A DNA stretch of 64,000 bases from Myxococcota bacterium (lineage in GTDB: Bacteria > Myxococcota_A > Polyangia > JAAYKL01), in NCBI GenBank assembly GCA_030065855.1, contig JASJCT010000013.1, forward strand, positions 1-64,000. Reading direction: 5' to 3'. A program made the position numbers and the translations under genes. Of the stretch, positions 24,425 to 34,391 are shown piece after piece. Positions within the stretch are counted from its first letter, which is position 1; every line of letters starts with the position of its first letter. Below the pieces are notes generated by a model, which worked only from the letters and a program-made list of their open reading frames with translations, was not told where the DNA came from and ran no database searches.

Positions 24425-27400
24425 ATGAGGTTTGGCAAATCACTTGGAGCAATACCGGTTTTGATCGCCTGGGGTCTTTTTCTCGCAGATTCCGATGCCT
24501 TGGCCCAGGTGAGTGGAGAGCTCGTCGAACCAAACGTCATGCTCGTCATCGACACCTCTGGCAGCATGGATTGGCGCGACAACCAGGACCCCACTGGCCT
24601 GCTCGGCCCCTGGTATTGGTCCAGATTGGCCTGCTTGGTTAACGACAACTCGAACACTGGCAAAACAGCCTGGCAAAAGCTGCAGGACGCGTTTCTCGGC
24701 GGTATCGACGGCAGCAGCTACAAATGCGCTGTAGAACCCAACTATGTTCGCCCGTCCCTCCATGCACTGGATGTGGCAAAGCTGAGTTCGTTTCTCGAAG
24801 ACCACAACCCCAATCCCGATGTTATCGAAAACAATATCGGTGAATTCCGCAATGTGACGTGGCCCCATTTTCGAGCGGTGAACTGCCCGGGCAACCCATT
24901 AAACCCCCTTCAGTCGTATTGGGTTCTGAACCTAGCTGGACACTACCAGTGCATTGATGTAACTGACGGCGCCAATGTAAAACTGATGCCGGATGGGTTC
25001 TATTGCATGACCTATAACCCGGACAATCCGGAAAACGGCAATTCAGATGTCTACATTGAAAATGGCGTTGAATACTGTCTAAACCACCATCCCAAGGCCC
25101 AAGAACGGCAGAGCAATGGCATCCTCGATAGGTACGCGACTCTGGCGCGCTTTGGCATCATGACCTACGACAACGTACCGAGCTGCCTTGGCGAGGCTTG
25201 TGACGCCCACGACAAGCTCTGGGACTACGGCATGTGTCGCGATTGGACCTGCGAAGGACTCGGCGAAGGTGGCACCCATATCTGTCCGGACTGGAATGCA
25301 GGTGCCCGGGCTGATATGCCAGGTGCTATCGGCGGTCTCGTACGCATCACTTCGGATATGCAGCAATCCAATCAAGAGGTCCGCAAGGTCTTAAACACCA
25401 TGGAGCCCTTGTATTGCTCGCCCGTAGGTGCGCTACTCGACGATGTGGGGTACTATTTCTCTTCAGACCCGAACGTGTTACCCAAGGCTGTCGTGAATGC
25501 CTTTTCCTCGGTGCAAGGGGTTGATTCATACTATCGATGCAGGCCCAAGGTCGTAATTCTCATAAGCGATGGCCAGCCCACTGGCGCGTTTGAGTTTGCC
25601 GCCGGTGCATGTGGTGGGACAGATGAACTCTGGCAACCAGATCCGATTGATTTAGAAACCCACTGCACTGAAGAAAATTCAGAGATCACGCCAAAGGACT
25701 GCCCCTGGCGATCGTCGCCTGAGGAAGCCGCAGAACTCTACGACGTGGGCAAGAGAATCCTCGGCATGATGCAGGGCACTGGTTCAGCGGTCGATCAGCC
25801 CGATCAACCCATCCTGCTGGTCGTCATTGGATTTAATGTACCTGAGGTGGATTGCGAGGAAACACCTACGAAGTGCATTCCATACACGGCCACTTACTAC
25901 CAGGAACGCCACTGCTGGAACGGGCTGCCCGAATGCATACCCGCAGAACCGGATCCCGACGCGGGCATAGGCGATCCAACAGAGACCACATGCCTCATGA
26001 CGCCCAGAGAATTCCTGAACGAGGTGGCGTGCCAGGGCTGGCCCTATGAACCCAATCGCACCTATGGAAACCACGTGGAGGAGGATTTCGCGCCCCCCTG
26101 GTACGGCAATGAAAGTCTGAATATTTGTGAACCCCCTGGATATACCGGAGATCCGGATCTGTACATCTGTCGCGATAATGAGCGCGCCTTGTTTGTCAAT
26201 AACACCCAAAAGCTCTCCACGGCCCTGGATTTGGTCATCGGCAATCTGTCCTCAAATGTAGCGACACGAACTGATTTGATCTCCTGGAATGTGCCTGTCT
26301 CCAGCATGGACGACAATGTGGCTTTACAGTACGAGTTCCGCACCGGGTACGTGGCAAGGCATGGCGGACCCTGGATGGGCGTTCTGACACGAGCAGACAG
26401 GGGCTGTTCAGATGGCAGTGCGGCCGTGCTGGAATACCAAAACGTGGCCGAAGACCTGGCGGTGCAACAGAACCGTGTCTTTTATTCCATGACAACACCA
26501 GATGACGGAGAGCCACTGAATGAGAATGACTATTTTAACCTTGGGACAGCAAATATCGTTAATTGGGTGGAGCAAAGGCGCAGCAATGATTTTCGTGTAT
26601 CGACGATCGACAGCAATGACTTTGATGACTGCGATTTTGGTGTTGCCAGCGAAGTGGGCGCTCGGCCCTGCAATGTGAACATCGTAAAAGACGAAGTTAT
26701 CCGGTTCCTAGAAAATCGCGGGCTGGCCGACATATACAACTCCACCCCTGCTGTTTTAGGTGTCCCTGCGGCAAGGACAGCGGTAGCATCCTTAAGCGAG
26801 TACATTCTGGAAAACGGAGCAGCACAAGGTCGCCGACCCCATTTGTTTGTGGGCACGAATGACGGGGTGCTCCACGCATTTGACATCGAACAAATGAGCA
26901 CAGATATCACCAATGTGGAGCGGTGGGGCTATATCCCACGCTCCCTGATCAAGCGCGTCCGAGAACAATTTCCCATGCCCGAGATCATCCTCGACGACGA
27001 CGCATACCACCTTGGCGACAGTCCTGAAAGTGAGCTGTACCAGCACCTCTTCCTGCTCGATGGCAGTCCTGTGGCCCGGGATGTGCTCATGGCCCGCGAC
27101 CCATCAGATCTGGGATCAGAATCTGGACGGCAGTGGCGTGCGGTTGTTTTTGGCGGTCTAGGGAAGGGGGCGCGGGGATACTATGCATTGGATGTCACAG
27201 ATCCTGTAAAAGAAGCTCCCGACTCAAATGCAGAGGCGCCCTACGCTCTATGGGAGCTCAGCCCGAATGACGAGCTATACGGTAACAACGATGCCGACAC
27301 AATTCCCTACCTAGACAAGATGGGTTATTCCCTGTCGCGACCTGCACTGGCCTATGTAAGCGATGATATCACTCTAGAAAAAACCTTCCTGGTTGCAGCG

Positions 27401-28804
27401 GCCATATTGCCTGGCGGGTGGGACCCTGACGCCAACAAGAATACCGGCGTCTATATCGTACGGCTCGGAGATGGTCAGGTCATTCGCTATCTCGAACCGA
27501 GTTACGCGGGCGATACAACCGCAGGCATGTGTCCAGATATCAATATCGGCCTGGCATACGAGCAATCGGACAATACCCTACTAGAGAAAGCCCAGTTAAT
27601 CGGCGAACCAGTCGTGGTGCACGGTACCCAGAGCGTCAGGCGGGCGCGGGAGGCATTTATCGGCGATGATCGGGGCCGCATCTGGATGATCGATATGACC
27701 GAAGAGGATCCGGATGATTGGTGTTTGAGGCTCTATTTTGACACGCTCATTGCATGGCACTTCCCGTACGAAGAGTGCTGGCCCAGGCACGAAAACGATC
27801 CAATGGACCCCTATTCCTCCTGTACACCTTCGGCAGCTACCTGCTTTCACTCGGATTGCTGCAGTACGCCAGATGGGGAACAGGTGGTGCCCGAATCGAA
27901 GTGCGCAGCCAGCCATTACTCAACCAGAAATATGAACGGGCCCAGGGTCATGATCCTGGGTGCGCCGACCATTGCCCGCAACGACAACAACGAGACCGTC
28001 ATGATTTTCGGCACAGGGCAATACGACGCACTCTCGGGTTGGAACCGAAACCGCATTTTTTCCATCACCAACAAACTCGAAGGTGAAAACGAAGACGAAT
28101 CGAAGAAACTGATGCCTCACATCAACTGGTGGATCGGTGATTTTGGATTGGAAAAAGAAAGTGATGAATTCCCAGACTTTAGTCCAGGCTTTCCTTCTGG
28201 AAACAGCGCCCTCAAGACATGGCTGGATGCTATCGAGACCGAAATGGAGAAGACTCACATTACATCCTCTGGGTGGAGCGGTACCAGTCCAGACCCAGTA
28301 TACATGTTCAATGTGGGAGAGAAGATGATCGGCAGGCCTGTGATTTTCGATGGGGTGGCCTACTTCACGACTTTCGTGCCCATTGAAAATCCAATCGATG
28401 TGCAGGACACCTGCGCTGCGGGTACCTCCAGACTGTGGGCCCTAGAATACGATGCCGCTGTGTGCAAGGACGTGGGTGAATGCGACTACATCCCAGAGGA
28501 TTTCGAAGATCCAGAGAACACCCCCATCGGGCAGTTCGTGGAAAATGGTCAGAACCGACTGTTTAGAAATTACAGGGGCGAACTTTTATCCGGCGTACAA
28601 GTAGCGCGGGCCCCCACTTGCGATAATATGGACAACCCGGCATTTGAACTGAGGCTGCAAAGATCCTCATCAGAGGCCACGTCTGGAAACCCAAATGTGC
28701 CGAGCGACACAGCTGTAGATGTACAAAGAGTGGCCATCGATAAAAACGCAACTGTTACCGTGTCCAAGGTTCGCTTTGATTCTTGGCAGATTGTGTTTCA
28801 ATAA
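24425..28804 (+). CDS. pilY1: PilY1-like pilus-tip adhesin with von Willebrand A domain
   Basis: A 1459-residue secreted protein. The signal peptide ends at about residue 27 (ALA). A von Willebrand A domain follows: the MIDAS motif DTSGS starts at Asp43 and VVILISDGQPTG holds a later ligand, with several Cys-rich insertions. The PilY1/PilC beta-propeller begins near residue 790 (HLFVGTNDGVLHAFD, VVFGGLGKGARGYYALDV) and contains a short Asp/Asn loop (DPDANKN), possibly calcium-binding. PilY1 caps the pilus, promotes extension and mediates adhesion or surface sensing. GGGGAG lies 4 bases before the ATG. It is the last gene of the pilus operon; the lipoprotein gene 12 bases downstream may be cotranscribed. 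Confidence 0.92.
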   Translation: MRFGKSLGAIPVLIAWGLFLADSDALAQVSGELVEPNVMLVIDTSGSMDWRDNQDPTGLLGPWYWSRLACLVNDNSNTGKTAWQKLQDAFLGGIDGSSYKCAVEPNYVRPSLHALDVAKLSSFLEDHNPNPDVIENNIGEFRNVTWPHFRAVNCPGNPLNPLQSYWVLNLAGHYQCIDVTDGANVKLMPDGFYCMTYNPDNPENGNSDVYIENGVEYCLNHHPKAQERQSNGILDRYATLARFGIMTYDNVPSCLGEACDAHDKLWDYGMCRDWTCEGLGEGGTHICPDWNAGARADMPGAIGGLVRITSDMQQSNQEVRKVLNTMEPLYCSPVGALLDDVGYYFSSDPNVLPKAVVNAFSSVQGVDSYYRCRPKVVILISDGQPTGAFEFAAGACGGTDELWQPDPIDLETHCTEENSEITPKDCPWRSSPEEAAELYDVGKRILGMMQGTGSAVDQPDQPILLVVIGFNVPEVDCEETPTKCIPYTATYYQERHCWNGLPECIPAEPDPDAGIGDPTETTCLMTPREFLNEVACQGWPYEPNRTYGNHVEEDFAPPWYGNESLNICEPPGYTGDPDLYICRDNERALFVNNTQKLSTALDLVIGNLSSNVATRTDLISWNVPVSSMDDNVALQYEFRTGYVARHGGPWMGVLTRADRGCSDGSAAVLEYQNVAEDLAVQQNRVFYSMTTPDDGEPLNENDYFNLGTANIVNWVEQRRSNDFRVSTIDSNDFDDCDFGVASEVGARPCNVNIVKDEVIRFLENRGLADIYNSTPAVLGVPAARTAVASLSEYILENGAAQGRRPHLFVGTNDGVLHAFDIEQMSTDITNVERWGYIPRSLIKRVREQFPMPEIILDDDAYHLGDSPESELYQHLFLLDGSPVARDVLMARDPSDLGSESGRQWRAVVFGGLGKGARGYYALDVTDPVKEAPDSNAEAPYALWELSPNDELYGNNDADTIPYLDKMGYSLSRPALAYVSDDITLEKTFLVAAAILPGGWDPDANKNTGVYIVRLGDGQVIRYLEPSYAGDTTAGMCPDINIGLAYEQSDNTLLEKAQLIGEPVVVHGTQSVRRAREAFIGDDRGRIWMIDMTEEDPDDWCLRLYFDTLIAWHFPYEECWPRHENDPMDPYSSCTPSAATCFHSDCCSTPDGEQVVPESKCAASHYSTRNMNGPRVMILGAPTIARNDNNETVMIFGTGQYDALSGWNRNRIFSITNKLEGENEDESKKLMPHINWWIGDFGLEKESDEFPDFSPGFPSGNSALKTWLDAIETEMEKTHITSSGWSGTSPDPVYMFNVGEKMIGRPVIFDGVAYFTTFVPIENPIDVQDTCAAGTSRLWALEYDAAVCKDVGECDYIPEDFEDPENTPIGQFVENGQNRLFRNYRGELLSGVQVARAPTCDNMDNPAFELRLQRSSSEATSGNPNVPSDTAVDVQRVAIDKNATVTVSKVRFDSWQIVFQ

Positions 28805-28816
28805 TCGGAGCACCCC

Positions 28817-29680
28817 ATGCAGCAACGCCTTTTTATGCTAGTGCTCATTCAAGTCTACTCTGAAGGGTACAGATTCGGAATTCCCCCTTTGAAAAAGGGG
28901 GTTAGGGGGATTTTGTCGCCTCACAACGCCAAAGAATATGACGAAATCCCCCCGGCCCCCTTTGCCAAAGGGGGAGTAACACAGCTCACCCGTCAAAATG
29001 CGTTTGACAAGGCACTAGTTTGCTTTGTTTTTTTAATGTGCCTCGCCTGTCAACGCGATAGGGACACTGACCCTGAAAAGCAACCCGGGCAATCGCGGCA
29101 TCAGCGTGCAGGAGACGAACGAACGACAGCCACGGCATCGGATCAAGCAGACGCAGTACCATCCCATCCATCTGTATCCCTGGCCCAGGGCCGCATCACA
29201 GCCTTTGGTCTGGAATTGCCACTTGGCATGACACCCATCCCAGGTCCAGACAAGGTCTTTCGGTTTGAGAGTACCTACCATGTGGCCCACCTCACCGATG
29301 AAATCCAACGGCAAGTCAGCGTATCCCGGGTCATTCCAGAGGAGAACGGCACCCTAATGCGCAACGCCAAGGTCCGCCGCCCCAAGGGCAATGCATCAGG
29401 TGAGGATCGCATCGCAGTCCGCATTCAAAAGCGGCAAAACGGCGGCAGCCTGCTGGACATCTGGCTGGAGCGCCCCCTCCCCTCTTCAAGGGCTCGAAGA
29501 AACACATCATTCGCGGCAGGCGGGATGCCGCGCCAATCAGCTCGCCGCCCCACCCAGATGGGTCGCGCTGAAACCAAGCGACGCACCACTGCGAGGCGCG
29601 AGGCCCTGCGGGTCATGAAAAAAGTTCAAAACCGCGAACACCTAGATGAAAAAGACATGGCCAGTGATTTTTTTCACTGA
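28817..29680 (+). CDS. Putative lipoprotein whose signal peptide is interrupted by a repeat insertion
   Basis: A 287-residue open frame. It begins MQQRLFMLVLIQ, then runs through a 99-base palindromic element (residues about 21-54, giving IPPLKKGVRG and IPPAPFAKGG), and only then reaches ALVCFVFLMCLAC, a hydrophobic stretch ending in a lipobox-like LAC. Joining the first 12 residues to ALVCFVFLMCLAC would make a normal lipoprotein signal peptide, so the element seems to have landed inside it without breaking the frame. The mature part is Arg/Gln/Pro-rich with an ELPLGMTPIPGP segment and a basic C-terminal tail. Family is unknown. It follows pilY1 by 12 bases. It may now be unable to be exported. 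Confidence 0.55.
   Translation: MQQRLFMLVLIQVYSEGYRFGIPPLKKGVRGILSPHNAKEYDEIPPAPFAKGGVTQLTRQNAFDKALVCFVFLMCLACQRDRDTDPEKQPGQSRHQRAGDERTTATASDQADAVPSHPSVSLAQGRITAFGLELPLGMTPIPGPDKVFRFESTYHVAHLTDEIQRQVSVSRVIPEENGTLMRNAKVRRPKGNASGEDRIAVRIQKRQNGGSLLDIWLERPLPSSRARRNTSFAAGGMPRQSARRPTQMGRAETKRRTTARREALRVMKKVQNREHLDEKDMASDFFH
28879..28977. repeat. 99-bp inverted-pair palindromic element inside a coding region
   Basis: Two inverted halves (about 28879-28917 and 28942-28977), each with CCCCC(TTT..AAA)GGGGG palindromes ending in GGGGGATTT, face each other across a 24-base centre. This matches the C5/G5 palindrome at 32-67. Its length is a multiple of three and it contains no stop in the gene's frame. 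I recall this as a widespread non-autonomous repeat type in proteobacteria and cyanobacteria. Confidence 0.8.
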
Positions 29681-29713
29681 CCTCGCATACACATGAGACT
29701 GACAGGACTAAAG

Positions 29714-30004
29714 ATGGAATACGACCGGCTCGATTTCAGTGGACATGCGATACGTCGTATGTTTGAAAGAGGTATCAGTAGGAGCCACATCCAGCATGTT
29801 CTGACAAGCGGCGATGTGATTGCCGAGTATCTTGACGACAAGCCGTTTCCGAGCTTCCTAGTTATGGGTTATATTAAAGATCGTCCGCTGCACGTCGTTG
29901 TGGCAATAAGCTCTGATGATCAGCGGGCAATCGTCGTTACTGCCTACAATCCCGATCCTGCGATCTGGGAAGAAGGATTTAGAACTAGGAGGAAAACGAC
30001 ATGA
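29714..30004 (+). CDS. DUF4258-domain protein (toxin-like partner)
   Basis: A 96-residue protein matching DUF4258: FSGHAIRRMFERGIS at the N-terminus, a central DKPFPSFLVMG strand, PLHVVVAI, and VVTAYNPDPAIW at the C-terminus. I took ATG 29714 since AGGA lies 6 bases upstream; ATG 29693 would add 7 residues without a ribosome binding site. The 3' end overlaps the YgiT-type zinc-finger gene by 4 bases. DUF4258 with a small zinc-finger/antitoxin-like partner is a common pair, thought to act like a toxin-antitoxin module with a RelE/BrnT-like fold. Confidence 0.75.
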   Translation: MEYDRLDFSGHAIRRMFERGISRSHIQHVLTSGDVIAEYLDDKPFPSFLVMGYIKDRPLHVVVAISSDDQRAIVVTAYNPDPAIWEEGFRTRRKTT

Positions 30005-30225
30005 AGTGCGTTATTTGCAAACAGGGTGAAACCTCACCAGGAGAAGTCACAGTGACGCTCCAACGCAATGAGACGACCGTGATTATTAAGCAAGTCCCTG
30101 CCGATGTCTGTGACAACTGTGGCGAGTACTACCTAAACGACACCGTGGCCGAACACATACTGCGCATTGCTGAAGATGCTGTTTCCAAAGGTGCTGAAGT
30201 GGAAATACTCCGGTATGCTGCCTGA
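30001..30225 (+). CDS. YgiT-type (MqsA N-terminal-like) zinc-finger protein
   Basis: A 74-residue protein with two CxxC pairs, CVIC at the N-terminus and CDNC at about residue 37, forming a zinc-binding domain like that of MqsA. The family signature VPADVCDNCGEYYL is clear. There is no C-terminal helix-turn-helix, so DNA binding is not evident; it probably binds and neutralises the DUF4258 partner encoded just upstream (ATGA overlap). Confidence 0.8.
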   Translation: MKCVICKQGETSPGEVTVTLQRNETTVIIKQVPADVCDNCGEYYLNDTVAEHILRIAEDAVSKGAEVEILRYAA

Positions 30226-30249
30226 AACGCTCTTGAAAATATGGAGGCG

Positions 30250-31320
30250 TCAATTGACATTGGATTTCAAGGCCTCGGCTTGGAAGTAGGCGCGGATGGC
30301 TGTGATGACCTCGTCCAGATCACCAGCCAAGATATCGGGCAGACGGTGAAGCGTCAGCCCAATGCGATGATCGGTCACCCGGCCTTGGGGGAAATTATAG
30401 GTCCGTATCCGCTCGGATCGATCCCCGCTGCCCACCTGGGTCTTTCGGTCTGCCGCTCTTTTTGCATGTTGCTCTGCCTCGAGCTTGTCCAAAAGGCGGG
30501 CCCGGAGGATCTTCATTGCCTTGGAGCGATTCTTGTGCTGGGATTTCTCATCCTGGCAGACCACGACGATCCCCGACGGCAAGTGGGTGATGCGCACTGC
30601 AGAATCTGTCGTATTGACGCATTGGCCACCCGGACCACTAGCGCGCATGACGTCGATCCTGAGCTCCTTTTCCTCGTCGATGTCCACTTCCACCTCCTCG
30701 GCCTCGGGCAACACTGCCACGGTAACGGCAGAGGTGTGGATTCGGCCCTGACTCTCTGTAACCGGTACCCGCTGGACCCGATGCACACCACTCTCGTACT
30801 TGAGTCGGGAAAAGACAGCCTTTCCCGCAATCGACGCAATGATCTCTTTGAACCCACCTCCGTCCGTCTCTGAAGCGCTCATTATCTCGGTCTTCCAGCT
30901 CAGATTTTCAGCAAACCGGGAGTACATCCGAAACAGATCCGCTGCAAATAAGGCCGCTTCCTCCCCACCTGTCCCTGCTCGGACCTCGAGAATCACGTTT
31001 TTTTGATCGTTTGGATCCTTGGGCAATAGGAGGAGTTTGGTTTTCTCTTCGAGGTGCTTGCGCTTCTTTTTTAGCTCAGGCAGTTCGTCCTCTGCAAGTG
31101 CCCGCAGCTCAGGATCTTCGCCTTCAAGGGCAGACTCGTATTCCTCGATGTCGGAGAGAACCTGTTTTATTTCCCGGTAGGCAGCTGCGATATCCTCAAT
31201 CTCTGCGCGCTCCCTGGAGAGTTTTGTAAATGTCGTGCGATCAGAGATAATCGCTGGGTCGCAGAGTTTTTGCTCGATTTCAACAAACCGCTCTTCGATC
31301 TTTTCAAGCTTGTCCAGCAT
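30250..31320 (-). CDS. prfA: Peptide chain release factor 1
   Basis: Recognises UAA and UAG and releases the finished peptide from the ribosome. 356 residues, normal length. The GGQ motif lies in [18 protein letters not shown] (about residue 230); the codon-recognition region contains PVTES, consistent with the RF1 PxT tripeptide rather than the RF2 SPF. The gene ends the minus-strand block rho-rpmE-DUF1385-prfA; prmC is not found directly downstream. It is 14 bases from DUF1385. If UGA is read as selenocysteine elsewhere in this genome, RF1 is not the competitor; RF2 is. Confidence 0.96.
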   Translation of the reverse strand: MLDKLEKIEERFVEIEQKLCDPAIISDRTTFTKLSRERAEIEDIAAAYREIKQVLSDIEEYESALEGEDPELRALAEDELPELKKKRKHLEEKTKLLLLPKDPNDQKNVILEVRAGTGGEEAALFAADLFRMYSRFAENLSWKTEIMSASETDGGGFKEIIASIAGKAVFSRLKYESGVHRVQRVPVTESQGRIHTSAVTVAVLPEAEEVEVDIDEEKELRIDVMRASGPGGQCVNTTDSAVRITHLPSGIVVVCQDEKSQHKNRSKAMKILRARLLDKLEAEQHAKRAADRKTQVGSGDRSERIRTYNFPQGRVTDHRIGLTLHRLPDILAGDLDEVITAIRAYFQAEALKSNVN

Positions 31321-31334
31321 CCACGTGCGCTCCG

Positions 31335-32390
31335 TTAAGGGGTTGCATAGCCCGCCTCAGGGGCTGGAAAATCCCGCTCAAACGCGGTGAAATCTTTAAA
31401 AACAACCGGGGTGTCATGGGTCGGTCCTGTCTCGCCGACCTGTTCCCGCCATAGGGTCGTCCTGAGGGCCACAAGTGCAATTTCCACCTGATCGTCATCT
31501 GGCCTCTTGGTCGTAAGCAGCTGCATGCCCAGCCCAGGCCAGAGCAGAAATTTCAGAAATGGATTATCTGCATGACGCCCGGCAAATCGATTGAACTCAT
31601 AGGCAATACCTGCAACTGGTAAAAGAAGTGGCAGTTTGAACATCACAACGTAAAGATGCCTCACCCACGACGCTTCTGGCGATGGCTTGGCCCACTGCGG
31701 GATAAACGGCATGGCAACCGCTGCGATGATGATGAACAGCAAAATCACGACCATCAGAAACGCTGTACCACATCTCGGGTGAAGCGTGGATTTCCTGCGG
31801 GCGTTTTCCACAGTAAGGGGTTCCTGGGCTTCCAGTGTGTAAATCGCCATATGCTCGGCACCGTGGTACATGAATACCCGCCGAATATCCTTGGAAAGAC
31901 CGATAACAGCCACATACCCGATAAAAATACCGACTTTTACGACACCATCCACAACGTGATAGGCCACATCATCTACTGTCAGCGCCCGACCTAGGAGCAA
32001 CTGCCCCGTATAAGTCGCGGCCAAGTGGGGTAGTACCTTGAACAGGCCAATGGCGATAACCAATCCCAGGGCAATTGTTAGCACCATCCCCCAACCACTG
32101 TCCTCCTGGGCATCCTTACCTGCTGCCTTTTCCTCTTCGGTCATGGCTTCCCGCGCGGAAAAGCTGAGGGCCTGCATGCCATTCACCATGGCCTCGATCA
32201 TTACAATCGCCCCTCGAAAAAAGGGCAGGCGCAAGAACTTGAGCTTGGACCAGAGGGAACGCCACACATCCTCGCGAAGGACAATCTCACCGGATAAGCG
32301 GCGAACCGCCACAGCCAAACATCCCGGCGAACGCATCATGACGCCCTCTATCACTGCCTGACCGCCGACTTGTGCACATTTATTCTTCAT
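31335..32390 (-). CDS. DUF1385 family membrane protein
   Basis: A 351-residue protein. The N-terminus [19 protein letters not shown] is the DUF1385 hallmark. About five membrane segments follow (near 100-120, 150-170, 205-230, 240-265), with the conserved [12 protein letters not shown] and [12 protein letters not shown] motifs. Function is not known; conserved His and Glu suggest metal or substrate binding in the membrane. It is usually found beside rpmE, rho and prfA, exactly as here. Confidence 0.93.
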   Translation of the reverse strand: MKNKCAQVGGQAVIEGVMMRSPGCLAVAVRRLSGEIVLREDVWRSLWSKLKFLRLPFFRGAIVMIEAMVNGMQALSFSAREAMTEEEKAAGKDAQEDSGWGMVLTIALGLVIAIGLFKVLPHLAATYTGQLLLGRALTVDDVAYHVVDGVVKVGIFIGYVAVIGLSKDIRRVFMYHGAEHMAIYTLEAQEPLTVENARRKSTLHPRCGTAFLMVVILLFIIIAAVAMPFIPQWAKPSPEASWVRHLYVVMFKLPLLLPVAGIAYEFNRFAGRHADNPFLKFLLWPGLGMQLLTTKRPDDDQVEIALVALRTTLWREQVGETGPTHDTPVVFKDFTAFERDFPAPEAGYATP

Positions 32391-32460
32391 GAAACATCCG
32401 TATCATAATCATCAGGCATAGTATAACTATCTAACCGTCACCTGGAAACAGGCAATACTG

Positions 32461-32552
32461 CTGGATCCCCGCTTTCGCGGGGATGACGTGAATTCGAAAA
32501 TACTCGCATCAACCCCGCGCACATCGTCATTCCCGCGTATGCGGGAATCCAT
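32461..32552. repeat. Inverted pair of REP-like hairpins
   Basis: ATCCCCGC-TTTC-GCGGGGAT (32465-32484) and ATTCCCGC-GTAT-GCGGGAAT (32529-32548), in opposite orientation, separated by 44 bases. This is a common dispersed palindrome type that translates as DSRIRGNDD. It sits between rpmE and DUF1385 and could weaken read-through into DUF1385-prfA. Confidence 0.8.
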
Positions 32553-32592
32553 ATCAAGCGAATTTTCATTGAGTTTTCTACTCGGAAAGTAT

Positions 32593-32808
32593 TTACGACT
32601 TTTTGACTCTGTCACCGTACTTGCGCCGGAAACGCTCGACGCGACCAGCCGAGTCCACAAGCTTTTGCTTGCCCGTATAAAATGGATGGCATGCCGAGCA
32701 AATCTCCATATTTAGGTCCTTATTGGCAGTAGACCTAATTATTACTTCATTGCCGCAGACACACCGAATTTTTATCTCGCTGTATTCTGGATGTATGCCC
32801 TTTTTCAT
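32593..32808 (-). CDS. rpmE: 50S ribosomal protein L31, zinc-binding type
   Basis: 71 residues, standard length. It has the Cys motif of the zinc form (CVC near residue 16 and CSAC near 36) and the family signature [18 protein letters not shown] stands 6 bases before ATG. It lies 14 bases downstream of rho. The zinc-containing form implies no zinc-scarcity paralogue at this locus. Confidence 0.97.
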   Translation of the reverse strand: MKKGIHPEYSEIKIRCVCGNEVIIRSTANKDLNMEICSACHPFYTGKQKLVDSAGRVERFRRKYGDRVKKS

Positions 32809-32822
32809 GGTGCCCTCCGAGC

Positions 32823-34094
32823 CTACTGATTCATCGACTCGAGAAATTCCCGATTCGTCTTTGTCCGCCGCAACTTATCTAACAAGAATTCCATAGAGTC
32901 AATCACATTCAGCGGGTGGAGCAGCTGTCTGAGCAGCCAAACGCGCTGGAGGACAAAATCTTCGAGCAAAAGCTCTTCTTTTCGGGTGGCAGAGCGGTTG
33001 ATATCCAGGCAGGGGTAGATGCGCTTTTCCATGAGCTTGCGATCCAGGTGGATCTCGCTGTTGCCCGTGCCTTTGAACTCCTCAAAAATAACCTCGTCCA
33101 TTCGCGATCCAGTGTCGACGAGCGCGGTGGCGATAATGGTTAAACTGCCACCACCTTCAATATTTCGTGCGGCCCCGAAAAACCGTTTTGGCTTGTGCAA
33201 TGCATTTGAATCCACACCACCGGACAGAATCTTGCCAGAAGGTGGAACAACTGTGTTGTAGGCGCGTGCGAGACGGGTGATCGAGTCGAGCAGGATGATG
33301 ACGTCGTTCTTGTGCTCTACCAGGCGTTTTGCTTTTTCGATAACCATTTCAGCAACCTGAACATGGCGTTGGGCTGGCTCGTCAAAAGTCGAACTGATGA
33401 CCTCGCCATCCACATTCCGCGCCATATCGGTCACTTCTTCTGGACGCTCGTCGATGAGCAGTACATGGAGCTTGGCGTCGGGGTGGTTCGTCGAGATAGA
33501 GTTTGCAATGTCTTGCAATAAGACTGTCTTACCAGCGCGGGGCGGGGATACAATCAGGCACCGCTGACCTTTACCAATAGGGGTCAAGAGGTCAATAATA
33601 CGCGTGGAATCGTTTTGTCGACCCGGCGTTTCCAATTCGAATTTTACATCTGGGTACAAGGGGGTGAGATTGTCAAAGAGAATCTTGGTACGTGCAGCTT
33701 CAGGGGATTCAAAGTTTATTTCTTCCACTTTTAGCAGAGCAAAATACCGTTCCGACTCCTTTGGCGGGCGAATCTGGCCGGCCACGGTATCACCCGTTCG
33801 AAGGTTGAAACGTCTAATCTGAGAAGGAGAGACATAAATATCGTCAGGGCCGGGCAGGTAGTTGTAATCAGGCGCCCGCAAAAATCCAAACCCGTCCGGA
33901 AGAATCTCGAGCACACCTTCCCCAGAGATGACCCCGTTTTGAGCGGCTTGAGCCTGCAGGAGGGAAAAAATCAGTTCCTGCTTACGCATGCCAGCAGCAC
34001 CGTCAATATCGTAATTGCGCGCCATTTCGGTCAGTTCAGAAATTGGCATTCTCTTTAGATCTCTCAGATTCATATGACTCTCTTCACCACTCAT
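32823..34094 (-). CDS. rho: Transcription termination factor Rho
   Basis: RNA-dependent hexameric ATPase/helicase that terminates transcription. 423 residues. The N-terminal Rho_N helical domain ([17 protein letters not shown]) is followed by the cold-shock-like RNA-binding domain ([14 protein letters not shown]) and the ATPase core: Walker A PPRAGKT, Walker [12 protein letters not shown]- and R-loops ([11 protein letters not shown]). ATG 34094 is chosen with AGGTG 6 bases upstream; TTG 34112 and ATG 34055 are alternatives. A small hairpin (34109-34125, GCAAC/GTTGC) lies directly in front of the ribosome binding site and may relate to autogenous control, though that is inference. Confidence 0.97.
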   Translation of the reverse strand: MSGEESHMNLRDLKRMPISELTEMARNYDIDGAAGMRKQELIFSLLQAQAAQNGVISGEGVLEILPDGFGFLRAPDYNYLPGPDDIYVSPSQIRRFNLRTGDTVAGQIRPPKESERYFALLKVEEINFESPEAARTKILFDNLTPLYPDVKFELETPGRQNDSTRIIDLLTPIGKGQRCLIVSPPRAGKTVLLQDIANSISTNHPDAKLHVLLIDERPEEVTDMARNVDGEVISSTFDEPAQRHVQVAEMVIEKAKRLVEHKNDVIILLDSITRLARAYNTVVPPSGKILSGGVDSNALHKPKRFFGAARNIEGGGSLTIIATALVDTGSRMDEVIFEEFKGTGNSEIHLDRKLMEKRIYPCLDINRSATRKEELLLEDFVLQRVWLLRQLLHPLNVIDSMEFLLDKLRRTKTNREFLESMNQ

Positions 34095-34296
34095 TTTTTC
34101 ACCTGATTGCAACTACACAAGTTGCCTGTTGTTTGGAAAGTACTGGAGGCTTTGGTTAATCGATTTTTACCGTCCGTCTGTTCCGAGTTAATTCGTATCG
34201 CGAAGGACCAGCTGAACGACTTCGCTAATAGAACGGTGTGTTCATTAAATTCTTTAGGTGTTATCAGCGTTTCTGTCAAGTATTTTTTGAAACATC

Positions 34297-34324
34297 TTGT
34301 CGCTCTTAGCAACTGATAGATAAT
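34297..34324 (+). promoter_or_regulatory. Possible promoter for the 34392 lipoprotein
   Basis: TTGTCG (34297-34302) and GATAAT (34319-34324), spacer 16. It lies about 67 bases before the ATG, in the divergent region shared with rho. Confidence 0.3.
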
Positions 34325-34391
34325 GGTAAAAATCTTTTGATCATTTGGATTTTTGTAGCAGACTGGCATACTAAAAAACAAGAGGCACGCA

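Noticed and set aside
32427..32660. A 77-residue minus-strand frame containing DSRIRGNDD.
   Set aside because: This is the usual translation of a dispersed palindromic repeat, and it overlaps rpmE.
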